From: Fennellomyces sp. T-0311
Taxonomy: Eukaryota; Mucoromycota; Mucoromycetes; Mucorales; Lichtheimiaceae
Length of the DNA stretch: 64,000 bases
Reading direction: 5' to 3'
Assembly (NCBI GenBank): GCA_025266875.1
Contig: JALLLT010000011.1
Span: forward strand, 372,001 to 436,000
The stretch's first letter is position 1, and each line of letters opens with the position of its first letter. Shown here piece after piece: positions 1 through 11,830 of this stretch. The notes under the pieces are model-generated. The model had not been told where the DNA came from. It was given only the letters and a program-made list of their open reading frames with translations, and did no database searches. Made by a program: the position numbers and the translations under genes.

Positions 1-3000
1 GATAATCAAAGCTCTACGCGTGTGGCGTACATCTTTTGTGGAATTTGTAAAATAGTAATAGCCGTGTTTACGGCAAAACGCTCAATGACATTATCGTACT
101 AATGCAAAGACTGTTCTTAACATGAACGTATGCGTACACAATACTATATACCGGCCGTTGCTTGCGCTTCATAGTCAAAAGTTGTCATTCTCTTTCTCTC
201 TGACATTAGCCCATCACTTCTTTGTATCTTTTAAGGCAAGCTCCATTGGCTGAAACAATGATCACCGCTAGTAATCACTCGGCCTACCATCGAACCTGCA
301 TAATATAACTTAAGTAATTTCTCGCCGATTGCATAACCAAAGTATCAGCATTTTACTCTCAGAAACATATTTGATTTGTTATGGAAGAAAGAATGTCGGC
401 CAAGTTTAAGGACTGCGTATGATCTTGACCGTCAGCCTTCAAAGGTGATTCGTAGAATTACTTTCGAGAAGCTTGCATCATTCTCACCGCATTCTCCTCG
501 AGGTATGATATGTAATATGATGACAGGATATAAAAAGCACGCTACATAGCAAGAAAGAAGCTTGTATACACATAGATGTTGACATTGATACCATCCGTGG
601 GAAATAAATGTGCTTCGATGTAATAAATCGCATTGAGTATCAAGATCAAAGATCAAACGTGGCCATTATCGTGGCACCACGGAACAAGTGCACATGGTCT
701 GGAGCATTTCTATGGAAGCCTCGTTAGATATAGAATTACTTCTGGACCACGTAACACGAAATGCGCTACGACGTACCATAAGTACTTTTTGGTTTTTTTT
801 TCGCCCTTTTGCTTCCATGCACCAAATATAGCAACACCGCTCCAAGAAATCAATTAAAATAGCCGCGTCTGCAACCCAATCCGATAATATGCATCAATAG
901 ATATATATGAAGCAAGGTTTGTATTGATTGGCGTTATTGCATGCTTGAACCGGACTTGATTGCAATCTAAACGCTAACCCTTTGTAAAAAAAAGAAAAGC
1001 AACTCCTAATGCTCATTTCCAATCATGACGTTGGAGCGGGAACAAAAAAAAAGCAATCCAACTTATTTTGTATCAATAGAGCTGGGCGGTGGGCAGATTT
1101 TATATCGTCCTATAATGAGACGTCCTTTTTTGTTCTTCGTTACCAATGGAATCAATCAAGATTTGATTCAAAAGATGTTGATGAACGTTTTTTGTCAGCA
1201 CTTTATTATCTGTATAACAGGTCAGTAATGAAAGATTCACATTGGTTTCAGAAACATGGCTTTTGTTCCAAGAAAGAAAAACATGACGATTTTGGATATC
1301 GAACGCTCAGACAACAGCCGAGATCAATATTCCACTGATGCGAAACTAGTTTTCGATTTAGTTACTTATCGGATTGATAAGAGAAGCAATACAAGGCCAT
1401 GTGCAAAATATACGCGGTGATACGCGCTACGTATATATAAAAGTAAGGTTTCATGGCACAACGTGACTCCAATTTGCGATGGGACGGACTGGCAAAAAAG
1501 TAATCGGCGACGGGCACTCGCATTAAGCATAGATCGGATACAACATGGTATAATGATTACTCTTTCTTTGTCAAAGGCATAATAAAGTGTCGTGTTAACA
1601 AGTATATATACATTTCTGGATATTCAGGACCGAATTGTTTGTCTGACCTATGACGGCGTCAAAGCAAAAGGGGCCTGCTTCTTTGATCTTCCTGCATCAT
1701 TGTTACACAGTCAAGCAGCCGGTGACAAAGTTTACTAACGTGGTGGTGAGCAATAAAGAAAAAAAAAGCTACTATACAACCTGCTAGTTTATTTGTGTAC
1801 TCGGTTTGACATTGCATAACCCAAAACCACAAAGTTGGCACATGCATGGATGTTCAACAATCCTGGAAATGGGTGGCGTTCATTAGTCTGTGCTGCTATT
1901 GCACAGGCCTTTTTTTCACAATAATATTTCACAAAGGAGTAATAAGGAGGTCACGGTGTAACCTAGGAAGCGGTCTTCATTTTCTTGATCAACCAGATAA
2001 AATATATTTTGTGAGTATCGGATGCTTTTAATTCAAGCGAAAAACTTGTCCCTGAAAGTCAAGTGAAACAATTCAACCATTACGAGTTTAGCGTAGAATC
2101 GAGTATTAGTCGAATTACGGGCATATTTTATTTGAAGTGTTTATTGCACCTTCATTTAATTTGAAAGAATGAGTCATTGCCACGCAACGCGTCCTGGCCA
2201 ACAATTGCATAGGAACGGAATGGAAGCTGATTCGGAACGATGAGATGATCATCACGGCGCTCTACGTCAATGTTCTAACGATAAAAGTGAAAGCTTGTAT
2301 ACAGTTGCACGCGCTTATTCAGAAATTCCCATATATGACGCAATAAGTGCTTTTGAATCTCCTGCTTAACGGAACAAACGAGGCACGCCACCAGTCAATT
2401 CCTAAAGTAGTTCTCGTCATCCAGATATCTGCTGCAAAACAAAGCACCTGTCTATCTGTACAGCTGACGATAGTAGCGTCATGATAATGGACCAATATAA
2501 CTAAAAATGTGGACAGCATATTATGTATACACGCCGCTCTTACTGTTTCATCTGAGCTCTGCGCACTTCTTTGTTATGCGTGGGATCGACTCTGGATCCA
2601 ATGTCCGAAATCGACCACATATTTTGCTTCATGATTATTGCTCACTAGTGAATATATCATTCTGCAAAAGCGTGCATATATTGCTGGAGGGCAAACAAGA
2701 GATCGATCGCTTTGTTTGTTTAAGATATATACGAGGGCTCATTATATTCAGCGCGTGATGTTCTTCGGGGCATTCGGTTGAAGTATCCGGGGAGAAAATG
2801 ACCCGCCAGATGATATGAGCCATATGCGGCTATTGGGGGGTTGGAGATAAAATTAGCTTTTGGGATGCAAGGCGCCAGTCTTTGCGTTTGTGCAGCTTAT
2901 ATAGAATAGTAATGCAATATGTCGACACGTTATTTAAACCGAAGGGTGACCCATATAGTATTGGGAACTGGACGAACACAAAAGACATCACAGTGCATAG

Positions 3001-3462
3001 AGTGGACAATGAATTCTGTATGACAGAAAAAAGGCAGCCGTGGCACGAGAACAAAAAAATAAAAGGCCCGCCTCGGCGGGGGTTCGTTAAAGAGTGGAGA
3101 GATGAAAAAAAAATATTAATGATAAGTCTGTTAAAAATGCGCTCAAGAGCAATTTTGGCGAAAAAGAAGGGGGCTTAAGGACAACAGGCGCGCGCGCGCG
3201 GCTGATGGGGTAGGTCGAAAAATGTGGTGAGGTGAGCAGGGGTGAGGGAAGGGGGGAACTCACATATTCAAAAGCACAATGAGGTTATTTTGCCCTTGGT
3301 GAGAAACTGCTCAATTGATGCATACTCGGATTTGCGCCTTCACGGTCCAATATATAAACGCAATTTACGGGCTAGTTTCTCTTTCCCTTTCCCTCGCTCT
3401 CCAACTTGTACCAGTATATACCCTTCTCCCCTCCATCTTTTTTTTTTCTTTTTGTATTATAG
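1..3462. other. Intergenic region, no supported gene
   Basis: AT-rich sequence with many homopolymer runs. The longest open stretch (1009-1338, plus, 109 codons) has no signal peptide, no recognisable motif and no partner exon, and is about what chance gives at this composition. A run of alternating GC lies near 3187-3200. The last 110 bases are the promoter and pyrimidine-rich leader of the gene that starts at 3463. Confidence 0.5.
3351..3358 (+). promoter_or_regulatory. TATA box of the 3463 gene
   Basis: TATATAAA lies 105 bases before the start codon and is followed by a C/T-rich leader, the usual arrangement of a strong fungal promoter. The leader ends in a pyrimidine tract plus TATTATAG directly before the ATG, which also looks like a 3' splice site, so a 5' UTR intron is possible. 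Confidence 0.6.
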
Positions 3463-4098
3463 ATGACTCTGTCGACCTCATCATCGACACACTACAAGTG
3501 GAAAAAGAACTTGGCCATGTTTACGAAATGGTCGCCGCGAGACAAGAAGTTGCTGACGCCAACAGCCCTTGCAGCAGCAACTGAAAAAGTGATCCGGCAT
3601 CATCGAACACCCAACAGTGAAGATCTCACCGCAAGTCAGTTTGCTTCGTACGCGGGGATCAAAATCCACAACGATGATGATGATGAGGCGTTTCCAGTAC
3701 AAGACGACTTTAAAGTACATACGACCGTATTGTCGTCTGTGGCAGTGCCAATGGCCCGCAGCTGTTCTGAACGTGGTCGCAAGGCACCGCAGATTTGGGA
3801 TTCAGAGTTTTGGGAGCACGAAACTACAAGCACGAAACCTCAGCAACAACCAATGTCCATTATGATGGCTCCAGCTCGATCATATGCTTCGACGGCATCA
3901 ACATCTTCCACGTATTCCGCATTTTCGGATTGTAGCACGACCAATGATACCAGTGACGTGCCTCAGCTCGTTCGATCTCGTCCAAGCGTAATTCGCAAGG
4001 GCAGGTTCAAGATAGTCCTTGGCAACGAAGATGAAGATGATACGCCAACTCAGCCTCAAGTTGTCGAGTGGCGCCGCAAACGCTCTTGCACAACGTAA
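3463..4098 (+). CDS. Small Ser/Thr-rich fungal protein, function unknown
   Basis: One exon, 211 residues. I do not recognise a named family. The N terminus is basic (KWKKNLAMFTKWSPRDKKL). The middle is low-complexity Ser/Thr/Gln with an acidic DDDDE patch near residue 75, and a compact basic-hydrophobic motif, RKGRFKIVLG, lies near residue 178. A conserved-looking short motif in a disordered Ser-rich protein suggests a docking or phospho-regulated factor, but this is inference. The start is favoured because a TATA box sits 105 bases upstream and the leader is pyrimidine-rich. It is convergent with the Mpp10 gene, 452 bases away. Codon use looks like real coding sequence and the opposite-strand frames look like shadows. 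Confidence 0.7.
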   Translation: MTLSTSSSTHYKWKKNLAMFTKWSPRDKKLLTPTALAAATEKVIRHHRTPNSEDLTASQFASYAGIKIHNDDDDEAFPVQDDFKVHTTVLSSVAVPMARSCSERGRKAPQIWDSEFWEHETTSTKPQQQPMSIMMAPARSYASTASTSSTYSAFSDCSTTNDTSDVPQLVRSRPSVIRKGRFKIVLGNEDEDDTPTQPQVVEWRRKRSCTT

Positions 4099-4550
4099 TA
4101 ACCTCAACAACACAACCAAATAATGGACCCGTTCCTCTCGTTTCCTGCGAAACCAAGAACATATAAAAAAATGTACATACTCAGCAAAATTACCCAAACG
4201 CGGTCTCCAAGGCATACACACAAACAAACACACCTACATTCTTATGTTTCATTTTTGTGCGCGGCTCCAAACGGTTCCTATGCCAACATCCCCCTCTTTC
4301 TCTTTTATACACTTTTTCATCAGTATAAATTATTGTATCTACGTTACCCTACTACCCTCTTAATTTATATGCTTCTTCTGGCGTTGTACGCCGCTACTTA
4401 TGTTCATCTTCCCTTTTCTTTTGTATATCGGTGGATCCACTCTCTCTTTCCCTCTTACTTCTGCGCCCTCATGACGGGATCTTGCAAATCATAACTGTAT
4501 ATATCTTTCAATTTGTCATATATTAAAAAGCCAATAAGAATCTCGCTTAT

Positions 4551-6762
4551 TTATTCTTGATGATTTCCACATTCTACAAATGCCTAATTGAGCAAAGACT
4601 GGTTCTGCATGATTATTGCCTCTTACCTTTTGTCCCAGTAACTCCTTGACCGCCTTTATCTTGGCCTGCTTGTGGCCCATGCCGGGATTCATCTTGGCAA
4701 TCAGCTTCATTTCGCGCTCCTTCATGGCCTTCTCCTTCCTCTTCATCTTCTTCTTCTGGGCCCGTGCTCTCTTGCGTTCATCCTGATCCATTTCTGTCGA
4801 CGCCTTCACGTCGCCCTTCTTCTTCTCATACACTTCCTCGGGTGCGAGTAGCGTGGCTTCCGATACATTGACAGGTGTCACTTCTTCCATGCTGATGGCA
4901 GGTGCATCACTGACAATAGTCATCTCAGCCTTGGGCTAAAAAAAGATACAAAAGATGAGATCACTCTACTTTTTCACGGGACACACACCCCTTCACATGC
5001 ACGTCAAGAAGGAAATACTTACTGCCTTGGGTGTGAAGTGGAAGTTGCTCAGTGCATCAAGCTTGTGGCATAATGATTCAAACATGCTAGTAATCTCCTC
5101 GTGTTCCTTTTTAAGTGCTTCGTCCTTTTGATTTGTCGTGTCGCCCGATTTCTGCTTGACATAATCATCTTCATACAGCTCAGCGAGTGACCTTTTGGAT
5201 CGTTCATCGCTGATATCCACTCGTTTTGACGGTAAGAACGGCTTCATGGTTGGGTCTTGTTTTCGTTCGACATCGTCGAATTTGTTCTGATGGATTCGGA
5301 TCATCAGCATCACTTCTCCAGCGTTGTAAGATCATCATACTTACATCTAAAATACGTTTCTTAATAATATCTTCTAATGCATCGGTGGTTTCTTGAGTGA
5401 TAACGGGGACAGGCTAGCATGATTGTGTAAGCTTAGCAATCTTTTTCAAAGGAGGCAAAGGGTTACATACCTTTACAGATTGATCGAATTCTAAATCTTC
5501 CTCCAAAAGACTGTTGACCGGTCGACCCTTCGCACCGGCCTCACCCATAAGTGTCCAATGCTTGTCACCAATATTTTCCTCCTCGAATTGTCGGATTTGA
5601 GCATTAATGCGTGCCAGCCGTTTTTGATGCTCGGTTGTTTCGTCTTCCTCTTCTTCAGAATCGCCAGCAGCGAACAGGTCGCGCGCTGGTCGTTCTTCGT
5701 CTCCTGATTCATTCTCTTCTTCTTCTTCATCAGATGCTTCATCCTCCTCGTCCATTTGGTCATCATCCTCATGAAGTTCGAGTTGCTCTGCGGTATCATC
5801 ATCTTTGTCGTCCTCGAATGCAAATTTGACTTGCTTTTTAGGTTTGGGTGCGGCTGCCCGTTTTTTCGCAGGCAAGAAGAAGTCTTTGAATGTGATTTCT
5901 ATCTTTATGCATTAGCACAGTGGTGAAAACTAGAGTGTGATTCGATTTTGTACCTGAGACGTCTCCTAAATCCTCGTCATCCTCATCTTCTTCATCGTTC
6001 ATATCATTATCAAAGTCGAGATCGTCCTCCTCTTCTCTATCCGACATCATATCGAGCTCTTCTTGCTTTTCTGTCCACTTGTTAAAGTCATCGAGGTTGA
6101 AGAAATCGTCGTCTACTTCAGATACTTTTTTGCTTCTGCATAAAACAATCAGTGCCAGCTCGTATAAAGTGCTAGTTTAGCTTACTTTGGCACAGGCTCT
6201 TCCTCTTCCTCATCCTCTTCCTCCTCGAGATCTTGCTCGTCCTCAAGATTTTGATCCTCGTCCGAAAACTGTTCGTCTACGGCTTCTTCTTCGACATTGC
6301 TTGTATCCAAAGTGTCTTGATTGTCGAATCCTTCGAATTCTTCATATTCTTCCTCATCGAGATCCATTGACTGGCCGGAAACACTTTCTTCATCATCTAA
6401 TTCGGATTCAATATCGGATCGTTTCCGTTTTCGCGCAAAGTCGGTGACAGTAGTTCTGGCGTAGCTTAAGAATGGTTCATTTTGTGTAGCGATCTCTTCC
6501 CAGATCTGATCGCGATCAAACCCTTCCGTCAATAATTCGGGGAATGGTGAAAATTCGAGCTCTTCATTCTTTTTAGCTAGCTATCGTGTTAGCATAAAAA
6601 CTTTTTTTGGTGATCTAGATCTTATTTACCTGTGTCGTAAAAGTGCTTTGCCATGCTAAGGGCTTGATCAACGATCTTTTCGTCGGCGGTAAAGAATACA
6701 TGTGGTTTGTCTACTACATTGGTAACGAAACGTTTAACTGGATTTTGTGTTGGCCGGCCCAT
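4551..6762 (-). CDS. MPP10: U3 snoRNP protein Mpp10 (SSU processome)
   Basis: Mpp10 binds Imp3 and Imp4 in the small-subunit processome and is needed for early 18S pre-rRNA cleavages in the nucleolus. I assemble eight exons: 6762-6630, 6576-6186, 6135-5954, 5898-5471, 5413-5345, 5286-5023, 4935-4627 and 4583-4551. They sum to 1809 bases, 602 residues, with frame kept at every junction. Family hallmarks: N-terminal MGRPTQNPVKRFV and FDRDQIWEEI segments, long acidic Asp/Glu runs (residues about 85-230), the EITFKDFF motif, then KKRAAAPKPKKQVKF and the C-terminal NKFDDVERK, LDALSNFHF and KAEMTIVSDAPAISMEEV stretches. Length fits the family. The last intron (4626-4584) is uncertain; reading through instead ends at 4516. 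Identity is secure, the C-terminal ten residues are not. Confidence 0.93.
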
Positions 6763-9044
6763 TGCGCACTGTGTTGTATTGTCAGTTCAACAAAAAAAGA
6801 AAGCTTTTTTTTTTGAACTGCACCGGACGGAGCTCCGATCATTTTTGCATAGCAACAGACTAAAAAAACCTATAGTAACATAAATATCCTGGTCACTCAA
6901 TAGTAACCAAAGCGTCAACGATTATTTTTTATTGAATTATTTTCATTCTTGTCGAAAGGTTGGTTGTAGGTATGTCCATCCAGTGAGCAATTCTTTATAA
7001 CCCTTAAAATAAAGGGGTGCTTTTAACACCAGCCACAGAAATGATGACCTGATCATGCAAAAAAGTACCACCATAGGACGCAGGTCCCAATACAACATCC
7101 GCACCTCACTCCCTTACGTTTTATTATGCATGCCGTAATTCATCACGAGCGATGATGCCAGTGGGACGGGAAGGAAAGGGTGACTTCGGGTAAATCACTT
7201 CTTTTTGGCCGGACCTTTTTCAATTCCCATGATTAATAACCTTGAGAAAACCTTTGTTGCTGGCAACTCCTTCCCAAATTGAACTTGTTCTTTGCGAATC
7301 TACGATACAAAAAACCGGTTATACACCGAAATGCATCATATTGCACGCCCCTAATCCTGGCATAAACAAAAATATGTGGTTAACTTTCGGCCGATCATTG
7401 GCATGTAACTCTTAAACAACAAAATCAGCTTCTAATGAATATTCTCTGCCCTTGAGATGGAGGATTTATCCATACTACAATGTATCCGAATCTGGTTTTG
7501 GCATATGCGTTACACGGCCTAGAACCACCTAAAACACATGTTACCGTGAATGTTTTATCCAGTTAGTTCTATATATGACCAACAATCTTCGGCACGGGGT
7601 TTTACTCGGAGAGAATGCATTTGTTTATTATTCAAACTATAGTGATGGCAGGTACGGCAGTCAAAACATATATCACTTCCAGGATTTAATGAGCTTATAT
7701 ATTCAATCCAGTCTCGTTTAAAATAGTTCCACTGAAAAACTTCTAGCTTGTCTGTGGCACTGCATGATCCGTGAAGGGGGAGGAAAACAGGCATTGACAC
7801 ATGGTAGCTGTTGGGTGCACGCTTTACTCTTTCAAGAGCAGATGCCCGGAACCTATTGTTAGTAACTGAGAAGATGGAGCTGGATTGCCGACAATAGCAT
7901 CTTAGTTGGGCGTTTTCGGTAATTAGCCGTTACGTATTGTGTAATACGCGTACAATAGCTCCATAATGATCCGGCATAGAATGCTTTTCTCCTAAAAGAA
8001 TGTGTATTGACAGTAATTGGGTTATTGCAGACATAATAGGAACACATCCTCTCCTTTTACTAGTAGAAATTGTGATCATGGCGAGGTCCGTTGTCGGATG
8101 TAAGATATTAGCCGTTCGATATGTAAGCTGGCGAAATTCATTAATAAAGAAGATATTAGGTTGGTCAATTCTTGTATATAGGAGTGCTTTTCTCATATTG
8201 CAGCCGCGCTAACATCATCTACTAGGTTCAGGATTAGCTGACCCTGGATGCAGCTCGGCGCATACACAGATCTATAGAAATAATGATAGTGCCATCATAC
8301 TGCAATGTGTCGTTAAACTGACCTACCGAATCGGCTGCCGGTTACCTCTTGGGATGAATTACAGACATGCAACGCATTTCGCGGGGCTTCAATTGGAGAA
8401 CATACGAAGGAACGTTATGGAAAAAAACTGAGATTTTTTTTTTGTTTTGTGCCAGTTGATGAGTGCTTAGCCAAATCTGATCTTGTCGCTTCCATGAGTA
8501 ACACAGATCGTCACGAAGACGTCTGGTGGTTTCTAGGAAGAGGGACAAAGTTTGATGATCAATATGAAAGCTGAGATGGACAATAAAACTCTGATGGACC
8601 AAATGAGCGGCGCGTGATTAGCAAAGAAGTATCTGGGCGGCTATTCGCGGAATATGTATGGTTTGGCTCAGGAAATAATAAAGCATTTATTCTATGCTGT
8701 TCTAAGGAATGCTACATGCGATGCATATACTGGGAGGGGCATCAGTGTGCGGGTTATGTACAGATTGGGCAACAACGGCAAATGCGATCAAACCGATTTC
8801 AGATGCCCGTTGTTGCCTGAAATGGTGCGCCCCCTACTTTACCATAACGGTCAGAATTGCCGGTTTGGCAAATATGGTCAATGTGGTGAAAGTGGAATGC
8901 CAATTTTATTAGCTTGGCGGATGATAGATATGTAGGAGGTGATATATGGGTGCGTGGTAAGCTATTACTGAAGGACAATGCGAAGAAACAAGAAACGATG
9001 ACAAGGCTATGGTACAGGTGGAGGGGATATACAAAAAGATACAA
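6763..9044. other. Intergenic region, no supported gene
   Basis: This holds the Mpp10 promoter (6763 to about 6850, poly-T and poly-A tracts). Several open stretches follow on the minus strand between 7555 and 8602 (81, 88 and 86 codons). I could not join them by plausible splice sites and saw no family motif, so I do not call a gene. On the plus strand 8654-8935 is open with six cysteines, also without support. Confidence 0.45.
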
Positions 9045-9716
9045 TCATACAGCAGATGATGATGGTGGAAATGAGGTAGGTGTCAGGCCGCTCTCCGGCG
9101 AGGTGGCGGCTGATAGCAAGGGAGACGAGGCAGAATCAATGTGCTGCTGGATGTATGATATTAGCATCTCTTTGGTGAACGTGGCCAAGCGCATTTGCTC
9201 CCACACTTCCGTACGGAACGAGTCAATGCGTTCTCGCTTGACTTCGGCATTTCCTTCCATGCGCTCCAAGATAAGCAGCAGGACTTTGCAGAGACGAGAG
9301 ATTTTTTGAAAAGTAGTGTCCAGGTATTGGTTCACATGTCGCACGAATTCCTCGGAAGAAAGACGTGGATCGTGTAATGATGACGATGCCGAATGACCGT
9401 TGAATGGCGAGAGGCGAAGGGCTGGGCAGATGGAATTGCTGAATTGCTGCAAGCCTTTGACGATAGCCTTTGTTTGGTACAGGCAACGAGTGAAATCAAT
9501 AAATGCACGGTCTGTGGCTGACATTGACGATGAGGATACTGGGTCGAAGCGAGGAGTGGAGCGATGCGGTCGTCGCATGGGGCCACCGAGATTGGTTTGT
9601 GGTGGTATTGGCGAGAATGATTCCAGTGTTGAGCTCATTTGTCGAGGTGGAGAGGTGTTTGAAGAGGATACGTTGTTCGAGGAGTGTTCTAAGTCTGACC
9701 GTTTGGCATGCCTCAT
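9045..9716 (-). CDS. Helical protein with disordered ends, function unknown
   Basis: A single open frame of 223 codons. Residues 1-65 and 195-223 are Ser/Pro-rich and look disordered. Residues about 68-190 are strongly helical, with conserved-looking segments ATDRAFIDFTRCLYQTKAIV, EFVRHVNQYLDTTFQKISRL and EVWEQMRLATFTKEML, suggesting a helical bundle. I do not recognise the family. TATAAATA overlaps the first ATG (9723-9716), so if that box is used the true start is the second in-frame ATG at 9638, giving 197 residues. It lies 111 bases downstream of, and on the same strand as, the coiled-coil gene ending at 9828, so it could be a separate tandem gene or be transcribed from read-through. Confidence 0.6.
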   Translation of the reverse strand: MRHAKRSDLEHSSNNVSSSNTSPPRQMSSTLESFSPIPPQTNLGGPMRRPHRSTPRFDPVSSSSMSATDRAFIDFTRCLYQTKAIVKGLQQFSNSICPALRLSPFNGHSASSSLHDPRLSSEEFVRHVNQYLDTTFQKISRLCKVLLLILERMEGNAEVKRERIDSFRTEVWEQMRLATFTKEMLISYIQQHIDSASSPLLSAATSPESGLTPTSFPPSSSAV

Positions 9717-9723
9717 ATTTATA
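9716..9723 (-). promoter_or_regulatory. TATA-like box overlapping the first ATG of the 9045-9716 ORF
   Basis: TATAAATA on the minus strand runs straight into ATG at 9716. In this window the clear TATA boxes of other genes lie about 43 to 105 bases before the start codon. The distance to the next in-frame ATG (9638) is 78 bases, which fits that range. Confidence 0.4.
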
Positions 9724-9827
9724 GGTCTTTATTTGTGGTCGATCTCACGAAGAAGCCTAGAGAATCTCCCCGCAACCCTTTACTATTCTTCCCATTTCGG
9801 AGTTCGATGCGAAAATATACAAGGCTG

Positions 9828-11830
9828 CTACTCTTCCAAGATCACGCTATCACAAGACGATATCGCCGAGTCATGGCTCGCCTGCGTTATCGGCGTCGCA
9901 TTGCTGCCATGCTCTTTGCTTGACGACCACCCTATCACCGTCATTCGCTTCAATGCACGTGACCAACCACCGCTGCTGCCGCCGTGCTGGTTCCCTCCAT
10001 CATTGTTCGTGTGGCTCCGATGCCGACCCACTGTGGTGGGTGACTCGACCGTAACGGGATGTTTGGGAGCAGAGATCCATGACGAGATCGTGCTGCGCCT
10101 TGGCCGGTTGGATGTCTTGTCTTCCACCACTGGAACCGCTGGAGGCTCTGGCTTTTGCGGAGCTACAGTGGACTGCGGTATTGATTGCTCATCGTCCTCA
10201 TCGATATTCAGCACGTCGACAAGCTCCTGATTATCGACGATTTTCATGAGAATCTTATTCATATACAGCGACAGAGCCTTATTGGACTCCTGTAGTACTC
10301 GAATTTCGTCCGAAAGTTCTATATTGTTCCATGAGTATACGCTGTCTCCATGTGCTCAGTACTCCCAAAAAGATTACTTTTGACTGTGGCTGTCTGTTGG
10401 CAGCTGCAATCTCCGCCTTGCACCTTATTAAGCTCAGCTGCAAGACTGGCTGTTTGTGGTTTTGTTGCTGCTGCTGCCAAGTCCGACTTCTATTAATGGC
10501 ATTAATCAATAAGGAGAGAAGGTTCTGGGAGTATTCCAGGAGATACCTTTCTTACCTTTGGAAACTCTCCCGCCATAGTTTTCTCGTGCAATAATATTTG
10601 ATAGCTTTCATTGTCTTCCATCAATGAAGCGTTCACTTCTTTCAAACTCGCTAATTCTTGTTCCAGCGTCTCCACTCGCTGCGTCTGCGCCTCAGCCGCG
10701 AGTATAGCCTCATGAGTCATTCGTTTCTGCTGTTCCACCTCGCTCTTAAAATCCGAGATAAGCTTTTCCTGTGCTCGGATTTTCGTGTCTCTAGCAGCTA
10801 CACTGTCAATCGGTTTGGTTCGCTCTTCGAAAAGAGGGCCCATGCCCGTACAGGATGCCCAGGACTCTGTTTGATTCAGGGGCATATATGTGAGCTATAT
10901 ATCACCAAGGGAAAAAAACCCTATACATAATCTGCAACTATCTGAATAAAAGATTTAATACTTACGTGGCTCAGGTAAACTGGTACTGGTACGGGTCGCC
11001 CAAATATTAGATGCTGTGGCGCTTCGGGTGCGCCGAGGATGCTGCCCGGTCCGATCTTGCACCGACCATCGTTTGATTTCGCCACAGAGGTCTGCTTCCC
11101 GTTGTTGCCATAGTAACCGATCACTTTCGTAGTTTTGTAACTATGGCGACATATGCTTAATTGTCTTAACTCTACCATCGTCGGCTTGCTTTTTTTAAAG
11201 CACAAAACTTTAATTTACTTCATTTTCCAGCCGTTTCTCGACGCATTTTCGTAGTCGTGTTAAAGTTTGTGCTTCTTTCTGTGCTTGTGCAAGCTCCTGT
11301 TGTTGTGCATAAATTTGTGACTCCATGCGCTCTTGTGCTTTGCGGTAGTTGTTATTGTCCTGTATTACAGCCAGCAATTTCTAAAACACACTGTTTATAT
11401 ACATGACACGGCGCATTGTTTCGTAATACTAACCTTGCGCAGATGGTCCGCCTCTTTGCATAACAGTCGGTACTGTTCTCTGGTATCTTCCATTTGTGCT
11501 TTATGTTCCTATGTGTGTGAAAAATAAAAAAGAAAAAAAAATAACGGATGAGCTCCTTCATTCTTGATCATTATGGTGTCAATATACAAAGAATGCGATG
11601 AATGGGCTTGGCATTTTTTACTCTCTCCATCCTTTCACTCTCTTAGCCCATCAATCTCCTTTCTCTCCGAAAAGAGGAACCATTCATTAACATGAATCGT
11701 GTGATAGGATACTTGCATATACGACAGTTTCGTTATGAAGTTGAGGTATTTGAACTTGGAGAACTCGTATCAAATCCGCAACGTCGACGGATACGGTCGT
11801 TGCTGGTTTCTGTGCTGGTAAGGTGGTCAT
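9828..11830 (-). CDS. Fungal coiled-coil protein, 477 residues
   Basis: Seven exons assembled by eye: 11830-11723, 11508-11434, 11380-11219, 11140-10966, 10866-10556, 10489-10378 and 10318-9828. They sum to 1434 bases and stay in frame throughout. Residues about 35-115 and 200-275 form coiled coils rich in Gln, Glu, Leu and Arg (for example MESQIYAQQQELAQAQKEA and QRVETLEQELASLKEVN). A short conserved block, SNKALSLYMNKILMKI, follows near residue 325, then acidic DEDDEQ and a Ser/Pro/Arg tail. Similar coiled coil plus ALxLYxNKI blocks occur in uncharacterised fungal proteins annotated as M-protein-repeat-like; I recall this only generally. Likely a cytoskeletal or scaffold protein (inference). 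Intron 1 is long, about 214 bases, with a GTATAT donor; other donors there break the frame. Confidence 0.7.

Noticed and set aside
1009..1338. 109-codon plus-strand frame with several Trp residues
   Set aside because: No signal, no motif, no splice partner; length is within chance for this composition.
9400..10230. 276-codon plus-strand frame
   Set aside because: It lies antisense to the coiled-coil gene and the 9045 gene; its product is Ser/Cys/Leu-rich without motifs, a mirror of the minus-strand codons.
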